From JBAXXL01 sp037127915 (GTDB lineage: Bacteria > Bacteroidota > Ignavibacteria > Kapaibacteriales > UBA2268): a stretch of DNA of 64,000 nt. Location of the stretch: NCBI GenBank assembly GCA_037127915.1, contig JBAXXL010000001.1, forward strand, positions 62,001 to 126,000, given 5' to 3'. The translations under genes were made by a program, and so were the position numbers. Each line of letters starts with the position of its first letter. The stretch's first letter is position 1. Below the pieces are notes generated by a model. The model was not told the DNA's origin and searched no databases. It saw only the letters and a list, made by a program, of their open reading frames with translations. This document shows positions 1-9,081 of this stretch, one piece after another.

Positions 1-1929
1 AAAAAATTAATTAAGCTCGCTAATGTTGAGCAGATTCAATATCAGATTTTCTTCAGCAATGATCAAAATGTTGAGGAACCTCCTACTTTCCCATCTGATA
101 AAGAAATCGACAAATATGATTTGACCAAAATGCAGCCTGGTGAATTCATAACTGCTGAAGATGGAGCTACTTGGAAATTCGTAGGTTGTAAGGAAATGCG
201 TTTAGATTTAGACGCTACTTATAAAACTATTGAAAACATGATTCCTAAAGGAACTCTACAAGCAGATGCAATTATTCCTTATTATCCAGCAAGTTTAAGA
301 AAATCTGTCGGCGATAATGTTTCACCTCCTGGTGTTTCAGCCGATAGTGTGTTTTTCTATTCCGATAAAGACAGCCGTTTAGGCAAGCTTGTCACTAGCT
401 CGGAAGATATTAAGAAAAGAGCTTTTGTTATTAACTTCCAACCACCTAGTCAAGCAGGTTGGTTTAAATTGCGTTTTGCTTCCAGAACAAATAGAATTTT
501 GGGTGTACGATCGGGGCAAAGTTTTGCTGAATTAGATGATGAATCTACAGTAAACATTGGTACAGTACAACTTTCTGTTAAGGATTTGAAAAACGTATAT
601 AAAGAATTAAAAAGAAAATTAGAAAAATATGCCCTACCTACAATAGAGCAATTGAATATTACTCGTAATGTTGATGACTTGGACTCGAAAGTAAAAAAAG
701 CGGCCGGTCAAGTAACAGACGAGAAAAATGCAATTGAAGTTAAAGGTAATATTCAACTTTACGGTTATATTGCAAAACTTTTGGTTCCAGGCTTATCTAC
801 TACATTTGCACAAAACCGCGGAGCTATGGCGATAGATGTTCACGTAATAACACCTAACCCACCAAATGCACCGCCAACTATTTATTTGCCTCAATACGCC
901 GCTTGCTTCGATGAATTAGCTCCTGTATTTGAATGTTCAATTTCGCCTTATAAAAACGATGGTGCAAACATTGTAGAAGGTAAAGTATTGGATGAAAACG
1001 GCAGTAGTGTTGCACGTATTAACTTTACACCATTACATCAAATCGCAGGTTCGGGTGTTTCAGCTCCTACAGCAGAATCTCCATTGGAATTGCGCGGTGT
1101 AGTTGAACGTAAATTAGCTCCTGGCAAATATAAAATTGAAATAAAACACTCATTAAGAGGAAAAACAGCAACTGATCAATCTGTACTAGAAGTATTTAAA
1201 ACAGGTTTAACTGAAGAATCCGTTCGTGATATTAATGGTAAACTTGCATTCTCCACATATTATGGATACAAAACCAGTTTCTCAGCTGTTCCATATTCGG
1301 GAACAAAGATTAAAAACGACCAATTTAGAATATCTTTAGCAACTAATGACAATCCGCAAAAACCTTCAATTGAAGGTCTGACATTGGATAAAGAACAGGC
1401 GTTTACATACACACCATCTTCTAAATCAGTTACTTTGAAGATTGTCTGGACTCAACCATATACCGGCAAAGAAGTTGAATTGTTTGCAGAGAAAAAAGTT
1501 GATCTTAAACAAGAACCACCAGAAATTGGTACTAGTAACGTATTGACTAATTTCTCAGGAACAACACGTAAGTTTAAAGTCTCGGTTGCTAATATTACAG
1601 CTTCAAAACCTGGTACCGGTTCATCGACACCTGCGGTTGTAAGCGTTGAAGTAAGCGGTGCAGAAATATCGGAAGGTTTGACAGGTTACTCGATTTCTAA
1701 TGAACCATCAATTTCGGGAAGTGCCGAATCGGGTTATGAAGTTGAATTCGAGTTGAGCGGTGTACCAGACCAAGGCAAGAAAAAAGCTCGTGGTACAGTA
1801 ACTGTTAAATTAAACTCAGTTGCAGTCAACCCTGTAAGCGGTGTGAAATCAGAAACGACGTCGTCAGCAGTTCTTGTTAATGTGAACTACGAAGGTGCCG
1901 CACCAAAGAAACAAATGGGTCCTAAATAA
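1..1929 (+). CDS. Envelope-cluster protein of unknown function, 5'-truncated
   Basis: The reading frame is open from the first base of the window, so the gene starts outside it; the first in-frame start-like codon (TTG, 121) is not a credible start. About 642 residues are visible. The visible part begins with a mixed domain, then a Lys-rich helical stretch (roughly KDLKNVYKELKRKLEKY, codons 200-220), followed by a Pro-rich linker and several beta-rich Ig-like segments up to the C-terminus, which ends in PKKQMGPK. No catalytic motif is visible. It lies 57 bp upstream of two signal-peptide-bearing barrel proteins transcribed the same way, so a periplasmic or cell-surface role with them is inferred. 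The periplasmic GldM/PorM architecture (helical part then Ig-like domains) is a possible analogue, but I see no diagnostic motif and do not claim it. Confidence 0.75.
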   Translation, partial: KKLIKLANVEQIQYQIFFSNDQNVEEPPTFPSDKEIDKYDLTKMQPGEFITAEDGATWKFVGCKEMRLDLDATYKTIENMIPKGTLQADAIIPYYPASLRKSVGDNVSPPGVSADSVFFYSDKDSRLGKLVTSSEDIKKRAFVINFQPPSQAGWFKLRFASRTNRILGVRSGQSFAELDDESTVNIGTVQLSVKDLKNVYKELKRKLEKYALPTIEQLNITRNVDDLDSKVKKAAGQVTDEKNAIEVKGNIQLYGYIAKLLVPGLSTTFAQNRGAMAIDVHVITPNPPNAPPTIYLPQYAACFDELAPVFECSISPYKNDGANIVEGKVLDENGSSVARINFTPLHQIAGSGVSAPTAESPLELRGVVERKLAPGKYKIEIKHSLRGKTATDQSVLEVFKTGLTEESVRDINGKLAFSTYYGYKTSFSAVPYSGTKIKNDQFRISLATNDNPQKPSIEGLTLDKEQAFTYTPSSKSVTLKIVWTQPYTGKEVELFAEKKVDLKQEPPEIGTSNVLTNFSGTTRKFKVSVANITASKPGTGSSTPAVVSVEVSGAEISEGLTGYSISNEPSISGSAESGYEVEFELSGVPDQGKKKARGTVTVKLNSVAVNPVSGVKSETTSSAVLVNVNYEGAAPKKQMGPK

Positions 1930-1986
1930 TAATTAGTTAATGTTTTATTAATATATAAAAAAAAAGTAGGTAAAAGGAATATCACG

Positions 1987-3747
1987 ATGAAAAGAATATA
2001 TCAAGCAATATTAGTTCTATTAGCTTTGACAATAATACTTCCTTTGGTAACTAAAGCACAAGGTGGCGATAAAGCCTTTCAAAATAAATTAGAAAGCGTA
2101 TTAAGCCAATTTAAGAATTATCGTTTCTCAACTATTTCTGTTTATAAAATCAGTGAAATAGGCGAAATTCGGAAATTGATGAAAAAGCAAGAATCCATTC
2201 AAGCCAGCGCCGCCTTAGGCGCCGTTGGCGGTGGAGCGGATATAGAGGCTTTGAAGAAAAAAGTCGGCGAAGACGTTTATAATTATATTAACGAACAAGC
2301 AAAAGCCGGCCAATCGCAAAGAGCTATAGCTTCAGGTATTGACCAAAGAGGTTGGAAAATTCCGGAAGATACAGATTTACGAGACATTTATCTTGCCAGC
2401 AAGACTGTAGGTACCGAAAAGAAATTACAGTATGTATATGCTATAACAACTAGAATTGGTCCCGACAAAACTATGCCTTCAACTATTATTGCCGTAATGA
2501 CAGTAGATGAAGACGAAGACCAATTAAAAGAGCAATTAAACAATATTGGTGCAAAGAAGATTTTCACTTATCCTGAATTGAAACAAGAATTCGATGATAA
2601 TTTGAAAAGTGAATTCGGTGTTAATGATTTCTATGAGTTAGTATTAAACGCATTCCGCCAAGGAAACGTTGAAGACGTTACTTTGGAAGCTCAAGGTATC
2701 GGCACAGACATTATGTTTGCCGCTCCAAAAGCAGGTAATGCCGCACCGATTATCCGTTCAGAATCTGATATCTCTGGAACGGATATACAATCATTCTTAC
2801 GGGTATCCAACGGTGACCCAGAAGATATTACAATGAAGAAAAATGAAGTAATCTTAAGTCCTGATTTGATTTCATGGAAAAGTTATGACTATATGATAGT
2901 TGATAACGATGGTGTAAAAGATACACTGTCTCCAATAACAAACATTAATATGCCAAATATTGGTATAGAGCTACGTTATGGAATAGATGATCTTAATATA
3001 CCATCACTTTTCAGCGAAAGACTATCAGCCAATTTCATCTGGAAAAACATGAAGTTAGGTGCTATTTTACCAACAAACGGTTGGTCGCAATTAAGCACAT
3101 CACTTTATAAACAAGATCGTAAATTGACTTATGCCGGATTAGGTATCAACGCTCAAGCTGATTTCCCAATTGCAATTGTACCAAAGAGTGGAATATTTTC
3201 ATTCAAAGGTAGCTATGTATCGGGCGACGCTCAACCAGCGTCTTACAATGACGGCTTCCGCAAAGATTTAGGCGGATACGACACTCAAGGTAACTTAATT
3301 ACATCCGACCCAGTAAGAGATTACTTAATAAGATATACTGCACAATTACATTATACTTTCGGAATTGCTTTAGATGAAGACTATCTTTTACGCTTTGGTT
3401 TAGGTGCCGGTATGTACGGGGCTGAAACTTGGTTCTATGATGTCAATGTTGACGCATCTGATGCAGTAGTAATAAATTATAAAATGCTTGAAAACGAAAT
3501 GGTTGGAGGAATATCTGGTAGAGTTGACTTTATGGTAAAAAATATTGTAACTCCTTGGGGTATAAGCATGCAATATTTTGACGAAGCTATAACAGGCGAT
3601 ATCTGGTTGCAAATTCCAATCGTTAAAAATACTTTTTCCGTACGTTTAGATGGAAAGGCATACGTTAAAGTTATTGAAAATGATTTGCGCCCTTGGGAAC
3701 CAAAAAATATAGTCATTCCAAATGTTAGATTTGTAATGTTCTTTTAA
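1987..3747 (+). CDS. Secreted outer-membrane barrel protein, unknown family (586 aa)
   Basis: The N-terminus MKRIYQAILVLLALTIILP..TKAQG is a clear Sec signal peptide with cleavage after AQ. Residues ~30-280 form a soluble, helix-rich domain (KLESVLSQFKNYRF; DEDEDQLKEQLNNIGAKKI). From ~310 onward alternating aromatic/polar strands (LRYGIDDL, NFIWKNMKLGAIL, LHYTFGIAL, GISMQYF) and a terminal FVMFF ending in Phe are typical of an outer-membrane beta barrel. Near the C-terminus it has DLRPWEPKNIVIPNVRF, which resembles DLRPYEIRNYFVISPV in the next gene, so the two probably share a barrel family. The gene is in an apparent operon, 57 bp after the previous gene and 40 bp before the next. I do not recognise a named family. 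Confidence 0.85.
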   Translation: MKRIYQAILVLLALTIILPLVTKAQGGDKAFQNKLESVLSQFKNYRFSTISVYKISEIGEIRKLMKKQESIQASAALGAVGGGADIEALKKKVGEDVYNYINEQAKAGQSQRAIASGIDQRGWKIPEDTDLRDIYLASKTVGTEKKLQYVYAITTRIGPDKTMPSTIIAVMTVDEDEDQLKEQLNNIGAKKIFTYPELKQEFDDNLKSEFGVNDFYELVLNAFRQGNVEDVTLEAQGIGTDIMFAAPKAGNAAPIIRSESDISGTDIQSFLRVSNGDPEDITMKKNEVILSPDLISWKSYDYMIVDNDGVKDTLSPITNINMPNIGIELRYGIDDLNIPSLFSERLSANFIWKNMKLGAILPTNGWSQLSTSLYKQDRKLTYAGLGINAQADFPIAIVPKSGIFSFKGSYVSGDAQPASYNDGFRKDLGGYDTQGNLITSDPVRDYLIRYTAQLHYTFGIALDEDYLLRFGLGAGMYGAETWFYDVNVDASDAVVINYKMLENEMVGGISGRVDFMVKNIVTPWGISMQYFDEAITGDIWLQIPIVKNTFSVRLDGKAYVKVIENDLRPWEPKNIVIPNVRFVMFF

Positions 3748-3787
3748 TTAATTATTAGTAAATTGTTAAAGTAAAATAAATCCGAAG

Positions 3788-5302
3788 ATGAAAATGAAAA
3801 AAATTGCAATATTATTAGTGTTGATGTTCATTGTTCCGACAATTACTGTTTGGGGGCAAGGTGTCACAGACAAAGTGATTGACCAGAAGTCTATATTAGA
3901 TAGCTTGACAACGATAGACCCAAATATAAAAAAATGGTTTCCTCGCTGGAATGTTTGCGAACCAGATTTACAAGTTCAAATTTACAGCACTTTCCTTTAC
4001 AAAGGATTTGAAGCAAAAGATCTTAATCAATCTGAAATACAAATATTGGCCGCTCCGAAATCATCTGCTTATGAAGCTTATCAAATACTCTCAATTTCTT
4101 GCGGTAGCGTAGAAATTAATGCAGTACAAATTGATTCGTGGATGACAGAATTGCTTGTTGGATTTTTATCCGGCGATATGCACTATACAGGCGCACTTAG
4201 AGGATATCCGTTTGAAGACGAGACTCCAAAAAGAGATTACTGTTATGTTGAAATTCCGGCAAAAACTCCATTATCAGCAACACAAGCTGAAGCTATTATA
4301 GATTATATGAATCCGACAAATGCTTCTCACGTTTTTACATTATCGCTATTCGAGCAAGCAATCAAAATCGGTTCAACCGGTTTTTGGTTACGCTCATCAG
4401 CCGGTAATGACGATGTCGGTTTTCCATTCTGGTATTCAGGTCAAAACAATATCACATTACAAAGACCACTTTTAGAAAATAAAGATGATGAATCGAGAGA
4501 TAGAATTCCAAATTTACTTAACGTATATTTAGGAGTTGCTTATCGCCATAAATCAGGATTAACAAATGACAACTCATTGATGTCCTGGGTTCCTAACCGT
4601 ACACTGAATTCATTTAACGGTGGATATTTATCAGGTGGTTTCGATTATCATTTACCAATGAAACCCGAATTAGGTATTGCCGTTTCAGGTTCAATGCCAT
4701 TGACAAAGTTAAGAACATATAATTTCGAAGAAGGTGCTTACGGTGGATATGCCGCAACTGATGCTGTAGAATTTACACCTGTTGTACGATCAGGTTTAAA
4801 AGAAGATTTCTATACTACAGTTAATCCTGATGGCAAAATAGCTCCTGTTCTGATGAAAAGCGGAAGAATATCAGCATTCTACCATCTATGGCTAAATAAA
4901 AGAAATCCAGAAAACTATTTTAGATTCGATTTTGGTTATAGCTATTCTAATGTTCAAGAAACAGGTGTTTTCGAACAACGTTTTGATTCACTACCTGGTA
5001 ATCCAATTATATATAATCTATCTCCTGGAGATGACGGAAGATTTACCGGTTTGAAAAACTGGGTTCCTGAAACAACAACTGATTGGTTGTATCTGAAAGT
5101 AGAATATAGAAATCAAGCTGTTTATCCTTTTGGAGCTTCTGCTCAATTATCAAACGGTATATTCCTTGGTAAACTATGGATACCATTGTTCGGAAGTTGG
5201 TTCTATTTAGAAGCAAAATATTCGACACCAATTCACGACTTAAGACCTTATGAAATTAGAAACTATTTTGTGATTTCACCGGTTATTAAAATATCTATAT
5301 AG
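3788..5302 (+). CDS. Secreted outer-membrane barrel protein, DLRP-motif partner (504 aa)
   Basis: A signal peptide (MKMKKIAILLVLMFIVPTITVWGQG) is followed by a ~160-residue soluble part and then a long series of amphipathic strands (YLGVAYRHKSGL, GGYLSGGFDYHLP, FRFDFGYSYSN, YLKVEYRNQAVY, WFYLEAKYST) ending in ISPVIKISI, as expected for an outer-membrane beta barrel. The C-terminal DLRPYEIRNYF motif matches DLRPWEPKNIV in the upstream protein; this is the strongest visible link between the two. The gene ends ~20 bp before a strong hairpin terminator, so the 1-5302 genes are likely one transcription unit that the vWA-OmpA gene follows separately. The function is unknown. Confidence 0.85.
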   Translation: MKMKKIAILLVLMFIVPTITVWGQGVTDKVIDQKSILDSLTTIDPNIKKWFPRWNVCEPDLQVQIYSTFLYKGFEAKDLNQSEIQILAAPKSSAYEAYQILSISCGSVEINAVQIDSWMTELLVGFLSGDMHYTGALRGYPFEDETPKRDYCYVEIPAKTPLSATQAEAIIDYMNPTNASHVFTLSLFEQAIKIGSTGFWLRSSAGNDDVGFPFWYSGQNNITLQRPLLENKDDESRDRIPNLLNVYLGVAYRHKSGLTNDNSLMSWVPNRTLNSFNGGYLSGGFDYHLPMKPELGIAVSGSMPLTKLRTYNFEEGAYGGYAATDAVEFTPVVRSGLKEDFYTTVNPDGKIAPVLMKSGRISAFYHLWLNKRNPENYFRFDFGYSYSNVQETGVFEQRFDSLPGNPIIYNLSPGDDGRFTGLKNWVPETTTDWLYLKVEYRNQAVYPFGASAQLSNGIFLGKLWIPLFGSWFYLEAKYSTPIHDLRPYEIRNYFVISPVIKISI

Positions 5303-5320
5303 ATCAGTCGTAAAAAAGTA

Positions 5321-5369
5321 ATCCCCTACCCGTAACAGTTTTCTATTTACTGCCGGGTAGGGATTTTTT
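5321..5369 (+). terminator. Rho-independent terminator after the barrel-gene cluster
   Basis: The arms ATCCCCTACCCG (5321-5332) and CGGGTAGGGAT (5354-5364) pair with one bulged C, and an inner CAGT/ACTG can extend the stem. The hairpin is followed by a T-run. It separates the barrel genes from the vWA-OmpA gene. Confidence 0.8.
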
Positions 5370-5386
5370 AAAATTTTAGGTGTTCT

Positions 5387-6715
5387 ATGAAGTTTTTTAT
5401 TTTTATAATTCTTTTCTCTTTTTCCATAACTTTTGTTTCGTCAGCTCAGACGAAGGAACCATCAAGTAAGCCCGACAAAGCAACTGAAGTGATGAAAGAT
5501 GCGAAGATAACTGCCGAGGCGGGGGATATATTAATCACAATTAACAAAGTAAATGTAACACATCTACCAAATGTAACTATTTACTTTGAAGCTTTCAAGC
5601 AAAACGGCGAGCCGATTGATACCTTGAGAGCTGAAGATTTGATGATATACGAGGCAGGAAAACAAAAAAAAGTCCTAAAAGTTGAAAAAATAAGAACTAC
5701 TGAAAATACACCAGTAGATTTTGTTTTTATAATAGATAAAACTGCTACTATGCAGATGAATATGAATCAGATAAAAGATAATATCATCGATTTCACTAAA
5801 AAATTGAAAGGTGCAAATATTGATTATCGTCTTGGTTTGATTTTATTTTCCGATGTAGTAGAAACAATCTATCAACCTACAAGCAACGTTGAGCAATTCC
5901 AGAACTGGTTAGCCGCGGTAACTTGCGAATTAGGCGGTGACACACCGGAAAACGCTTTAGAAGCCATCGAAGCGGGCGTTACCAAAATTAAATGTCGTGA
6001 TTATGCAAATAAGATATTTTTAATTGTTACAGACGCTCCATATCATCAAGTATATGATCAAGGTGAAGGTACAACTAATCAAAACACAGAGTCAATTATC
6101 AACCTACTGCAACAGAACCAGGTTCGATTATTTTCCATTGTGCCGAGCAGATTAACACAGTATTTAGATATATCACTAAAAACACGAGGCAGTACCTACG
6201 ATATCACTTCGCCATTTTCACAGACTTTGAATTATTTCACAGGAAGATTCTCGAATATCTTTTTAATGACTTATGTAAGTGATGAAGAGGCTATACCCGA
6301 TTCGATAGAGATTTCATTATTTGAACCGGAAACACAACGTTGGATTAAGAAAAATGTTTCCTTAACGAGTTTGGGACGCAAATTAATAATTGAAAACTTA
6401 CTTTTTGCTACTGCAAGTGCCGCTTTACCGGAATCTGTACCTGAATTAAGTTTAATAGCTGATTTTCTGACAAAAAAGCCTAATATAGCTTTACTTGTTG
6501 AAGGTCATACAGATGTGGTTGGTAGTTCAGAAGTTAATTACGCGCTATCCTTGAAAAGAGCAGAAAGTGTAAAAAATTATTTGATAGCCAAAGGTATCGA
6601 TCCACATAGAATTAAAACAAAAGGCTACGGCGAAAGACAACCGATAGCCGCGAACACAACTGATGAAGGACGACGTTTGAACAGAAGAACGGAATTAGTA
6701 ATAGTGTCTGAATAA
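5387..6715 (+). CDS. vWA domain-OmpA C-terminal domain envelope protein (442 aa)
   Basis: The signal peptide (MKFFIFIILFSFSITFVSSAQ) is followed by a short beta domain with DTLRAEDLMIYEAG. A von Willebrand factor A domain spans ~110-290: VDFVFIIDKTATM carries a DxTxT version of the MIDAS motif and GGDTPENALEAI supplies the MIDAS threonine. An OmpA-type peptidoglycan-binding domain runs from ~345 to the end (LLVEGHTDVVGSSEVNYALSLKRAESVKNYL; KGYGERQPIAANTTDEGRRLNRRTEL). vWA domains usually bind protein ligands through a metal ion, and the OmpA domain anchors to peptidoglycan, so a periplasmic scaffold for the neighbouring barrel proteins is plausible (inference). The gene ends 15 bp before aroC. 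Confidence 0.92.
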   Translation: MKFFIFIILFSFSITFVSSAQTKEPSSKPDKATEVMKDAKITAEAGDILITINKVNVTHLPNVTIYFEAFKQNGEPIDTLRAEDLMIYEAGKQKKVLKVEKIRTTENTPVDFVFIIDKTATMQMNMNQIKDNIIDFTKKLKGANIDYRLGLILFSDVVETIYQPTSNVEQFQNWLAAVTCELGGDTPENALEAIEAGVTKIKCRDYANKIFLIVTDAPYHQVYDQGEGTTNQNTESIINLLQQNQVRLFSIVPSRLTQYLDISLKTRGSTYDITSPFSQTLNYFTGRFSNIFLMTYVSDEEAIPDSIEISLFEPETQRWIKKNVSLTSLGRKLIIENLLFATASAALPESVPELSLIADFLTKKPNIALLVEGHTDVVGSSEVNYALSLKRAESVKNYLIAKGIDPHRIKTKGYGERQPIAANTTDEGRRLNRRTELVIVSE

Positions 6716-6730
6716 TTAACCGGAATCTCA

Positions 6731-7708
6731 ATGAATCGTTTCGGACGAATATTTAATATCCAAATTTTTGGAGAATCTCACGGAAATGCCGTAGGTATGC
6801 TAATTGATGGCGTACCTCCCGGCATTTTTCTTGTTGAAAAACACTTTGTGCATAAAATGTCCAAAAGGAAACCCGGTGCTGTTGGAACAACAGCGAGGGT
6901 TGAGGACGATAAAGTAAACATAGTTTCCGGTGTGTATAGGGATTTTACAACCGGTGCGCCGTGTCTTTTGACCATTGATAATAAAAACACCGCTCCGAGC
7001 GATTATGACAGATTCCAATTGCATTTCCGACCCGGGCATAGCGACTTCACTTCTTTTCGTAAATCTGAGGGATTTGCTGACTTTCGCGGTGGAGGGCATT
7101 TTAGCGGTCGATTAACATCAGCTTTAGTAGCCGCCGGGGTTGTTGCCAAGAAAATCATTCCTAAAATCGATATAAAATGTAAAATACTCACCGTCGGCGG
7201 TGTAGAAGATTATGCTGACTTGCTTTTAAAAGCAAAAAATGAAGGTGACTCTTTAGGCGCGTTATTAGAATGTACCGTAAGCAAAGTCCCTATTGGATTA
7301 GGAGAACCATTCTTTGATTCGGTAGAATCCGTTCTTTCGCATTTACTATTTTCAATTCCCGGAATTAAGGGTGTCGAATTTGGCAGCGGGTTTGCCTCCG
7401 CATCTATGTTCGGCTCAGATTATAATGATTTGATACTTGACGCGTCAGGTAGAACCAAAACGAATAACTCCGGTGGTATAAACGGCGGAATAGCCAATGG
7501 TAATCCAATTGTTTTTCGTGTAGCCGCTCGTCCAACATCCTCAATTGGCAAACCGCAGGAAACATATAATTTCGAGACATTTAAAATTGAGACATTGGAA
7601 ATAGGAGGTCGGCACGATGTTTGCTTTGGCTTAAGATTGCCGGCTGTAATAGAAGCTGTTACAGCAATAGCTTTGGCGGACTTAATTTTATTAAATAGTT
7701 CAATATGA
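6731..7708 (+). CDS. aroC: Chorismate synthase, compact variant
   Basis: It catalyses the last shikimate step, converting 5-enolpyruvylshikimate-3-phosphate to chorismate with reduced FMN as cofactor, in the cytoplasm. Signatures are GESHG (H17), RPGHSDF (H103), FRGGGHFSGRLTSALVAAG (~119-137), TKTNNSGGINGGIANG and C-terminal GRHDVCFGLRLPAVIEAV. At 325 residues it is shorter than the common 350-390-residue form, and the usual GGGRSSARETA is replaced by GGGHFSGRLTS, the version I associate with short clostridial-type enzymes. It sits between a vWA-OmpA gene and a lipoprotein whose ATG overlaps its TGA, which is an odd setting for an amino-acid biosynthesis gene. No other shikimate gene is in the window. 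Confidence 0.95.
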   Translation: MNRFGRIFNIQIFGESHGNAVGMLIDGVPPGIFLVEKHFVHKMSKRKPGAVGTTARVEDDKVNIVSGVYRDFTTGAPCLLTIDNKNTAPSDYDRFQLHFRPGHSDFTSFRKSEGFADFRGGGHFSGRLTSALVAAGVVAKKIIPKIDIKCKILTVGGVEDYADLLLKAKNEGDSLGALLECTVSKVPIGLGEPFFDSVESVLSHLLFSIPGIKGVEFGSGFASASMFGSDYNDLILDASGRTKTNNSGGINGGIANGNPIVFRVAARPTSSIGKPQETYNFETFKIETLEIGGRHDVCFGLRLPAVIEAVTAIALADLILLNSSI

Positions 7709-9081
7709 AAATCGGAATAAATAAAATATCATATATTATAATCATTCTAATGACAGGTTTGTTGGTTCAATCCTGTGCATTACTTAATAGGTCGGAAAGT
7801 GATATTTATAAAGTTACGATAAAAGATTCATTGTATGTTTATAATACGCCTGATAAAGAAGAAATTCAATCGAAAGGTGTATTGGCACCAATTCAAACAC
7901 GCGAAGTTCACAAGCGTTCACAAATAAGTTATGATAGTGTAGAAAGCAGACACTATCCGGCATTTATGAGAGCCGGTCTTTTCGAAGGTATTGGATTGAT
8001 TACAGGAAGCACAAGCGGAATTGGAACCGGTCTTTTTGGAGTATATCCTGAATTAAAGAAATTATCTCTAACTTATAGAGGCGAAAAAGGAAAAATATTC
8101 GGCGGAGGAATTTATAGATTAGGTATATTGGAATACAGATTAAGATGGTTCGAGGATTCCCCGAACTGGACAATTGGTACAGTCGGTGCTGAGTTTATAT
8201 TACCTAATTCGAAAGCAGAAAATATGCTAATGAGCTATTTCCCTATTTATATCAAGAAAAGATTCTTTCTGAAAGAAACGCTACCTTATGTTTGTATTAC
8301 TGCTTCCGGCGGATTAGGTCTGTATCCGAGTAACTATGTGAATCTTTCCGGTTCGCTCGATGTCGGTTCTTACGGCGGCTTGAATCTTAGAGCATATCTT
8401 GGGATTGTAGCCGGTTATAATTCCGCAAGCACATCACAAATCCAAAATAATGATTTCGTAAACACTGCTCAAACAGTGGTTGCTCCGTATTTTGGATTAG
8501 GAGTCGGTGTATTTGATTTTCATAATACTTTGAAAGATTACAAAACCGAATGGAAAAACCAAAAACATTCAGCTTGGAATTTAGGACTGATTAATTTAGG
8601 TTTGAATATGTTCGGTGGAACTAATTCAAATGCTGTTTTCTCGGGCTACTCATTAGAAATTGCGAAATCTCATATTATTTTGCCTTTTGCTGACTATAGG
8701 TTTACGGCGGGAACCTCTTTGCTTAATTTAATGACTTTAAAGGAATCTAAGCAATTATTTGCCGGAATCCTTCCAATTGAAATCAGCTATTGGAAACCGG
8801 TAATAGGCAATACTCTATTAGCTCAGCCATTTATAAAAATCAATTATTATCCTTCTACGGTTGCAGAAATAGGTTTGGCCGCTCACATCCGCTTAAATGA
8901 AATGTTCACAATGAATGCAAAAATTGAATATGCCTTTGGTTCGACTGGCGATTTCGGGGCTGATCTTTCGCCTATTGGCTTTAATAGCGATAAAAAAATA
9001 TCAAATCTGATATTTAATTTTTCAATTGGTTTTGGTGATAGGATAATGCTTCCCGATGAAATACGATTCAAAAACAAATAA
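7705..9081 (+). CDS. Lipoprotein with probable barrel domain (458 aa), unknown
   Basis: The N-terminus MKIGINKISYIIIILMTGLLVQSCALLNRS is an SPII signal with lipobox VQSC. The rest is rich in short alternating strands and Gly (GLFEGIGLITGSTSGIGTGLFGVYPEL, FGLGVGVFDFHN, IGLAAHIRLNEMFTMNAKIEYAFGS), suggesting a beta barrel or beta sandwich at the outer membrane. The start codon overlaps the aroC stop (ATGA), so translation is probably coupled. Its 3' end overlaps the next lipoprotein gene by 26 bp. I do not recognise the family. Confidence 0.82.
   Translation: MKIGINKISYIIIILMTGLLVQSCALLNRSESDIYKVTIKDSLYVYNTPDKEEIQSKGVLAPIQTREVHKRSQISYDSVESRHYPAFMRAGLFEGIGLITGSTSGIGTGLFGVYPELKKLSLTYRGEKGKIFGGGIYRLGILEYRLRWFEDSPNWTIGTVGAEFILPNSKAENMLMSYFPIYIKKRFFLKETLPYVCITASGGLGLYPSNYVNLSGSLDVGSYGGLNLRAYLGIVAGYNSASTSQIQNNDFVNTAQTVVAPYFGLGVGVFDFHNTLKDYKTEWKNQKHSAWNLGLINLGLNMFGGTNSNAVFSGYSLEIAKSHIILPFADYRFTAGTSLLNLMTLKESKQLFAGILPIEISYWKPVIGNTLLAQPFIKINYYPSTVAEIGLAAHIRLNEMFTMNAKIEYAFGSTGDFGADLSPIGFNSDKKISNLIFNFSIGFGDRIMLPDEIRFKNK

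Noticed and set aside
1..1929. Call of GldM/PorM for the first gene
   Set aside because: Helix-then-Ig-like order is suggestive, but no GldM signature is visible, the N-terminus is outside the window and no GldK/L/N neighbour is seen.
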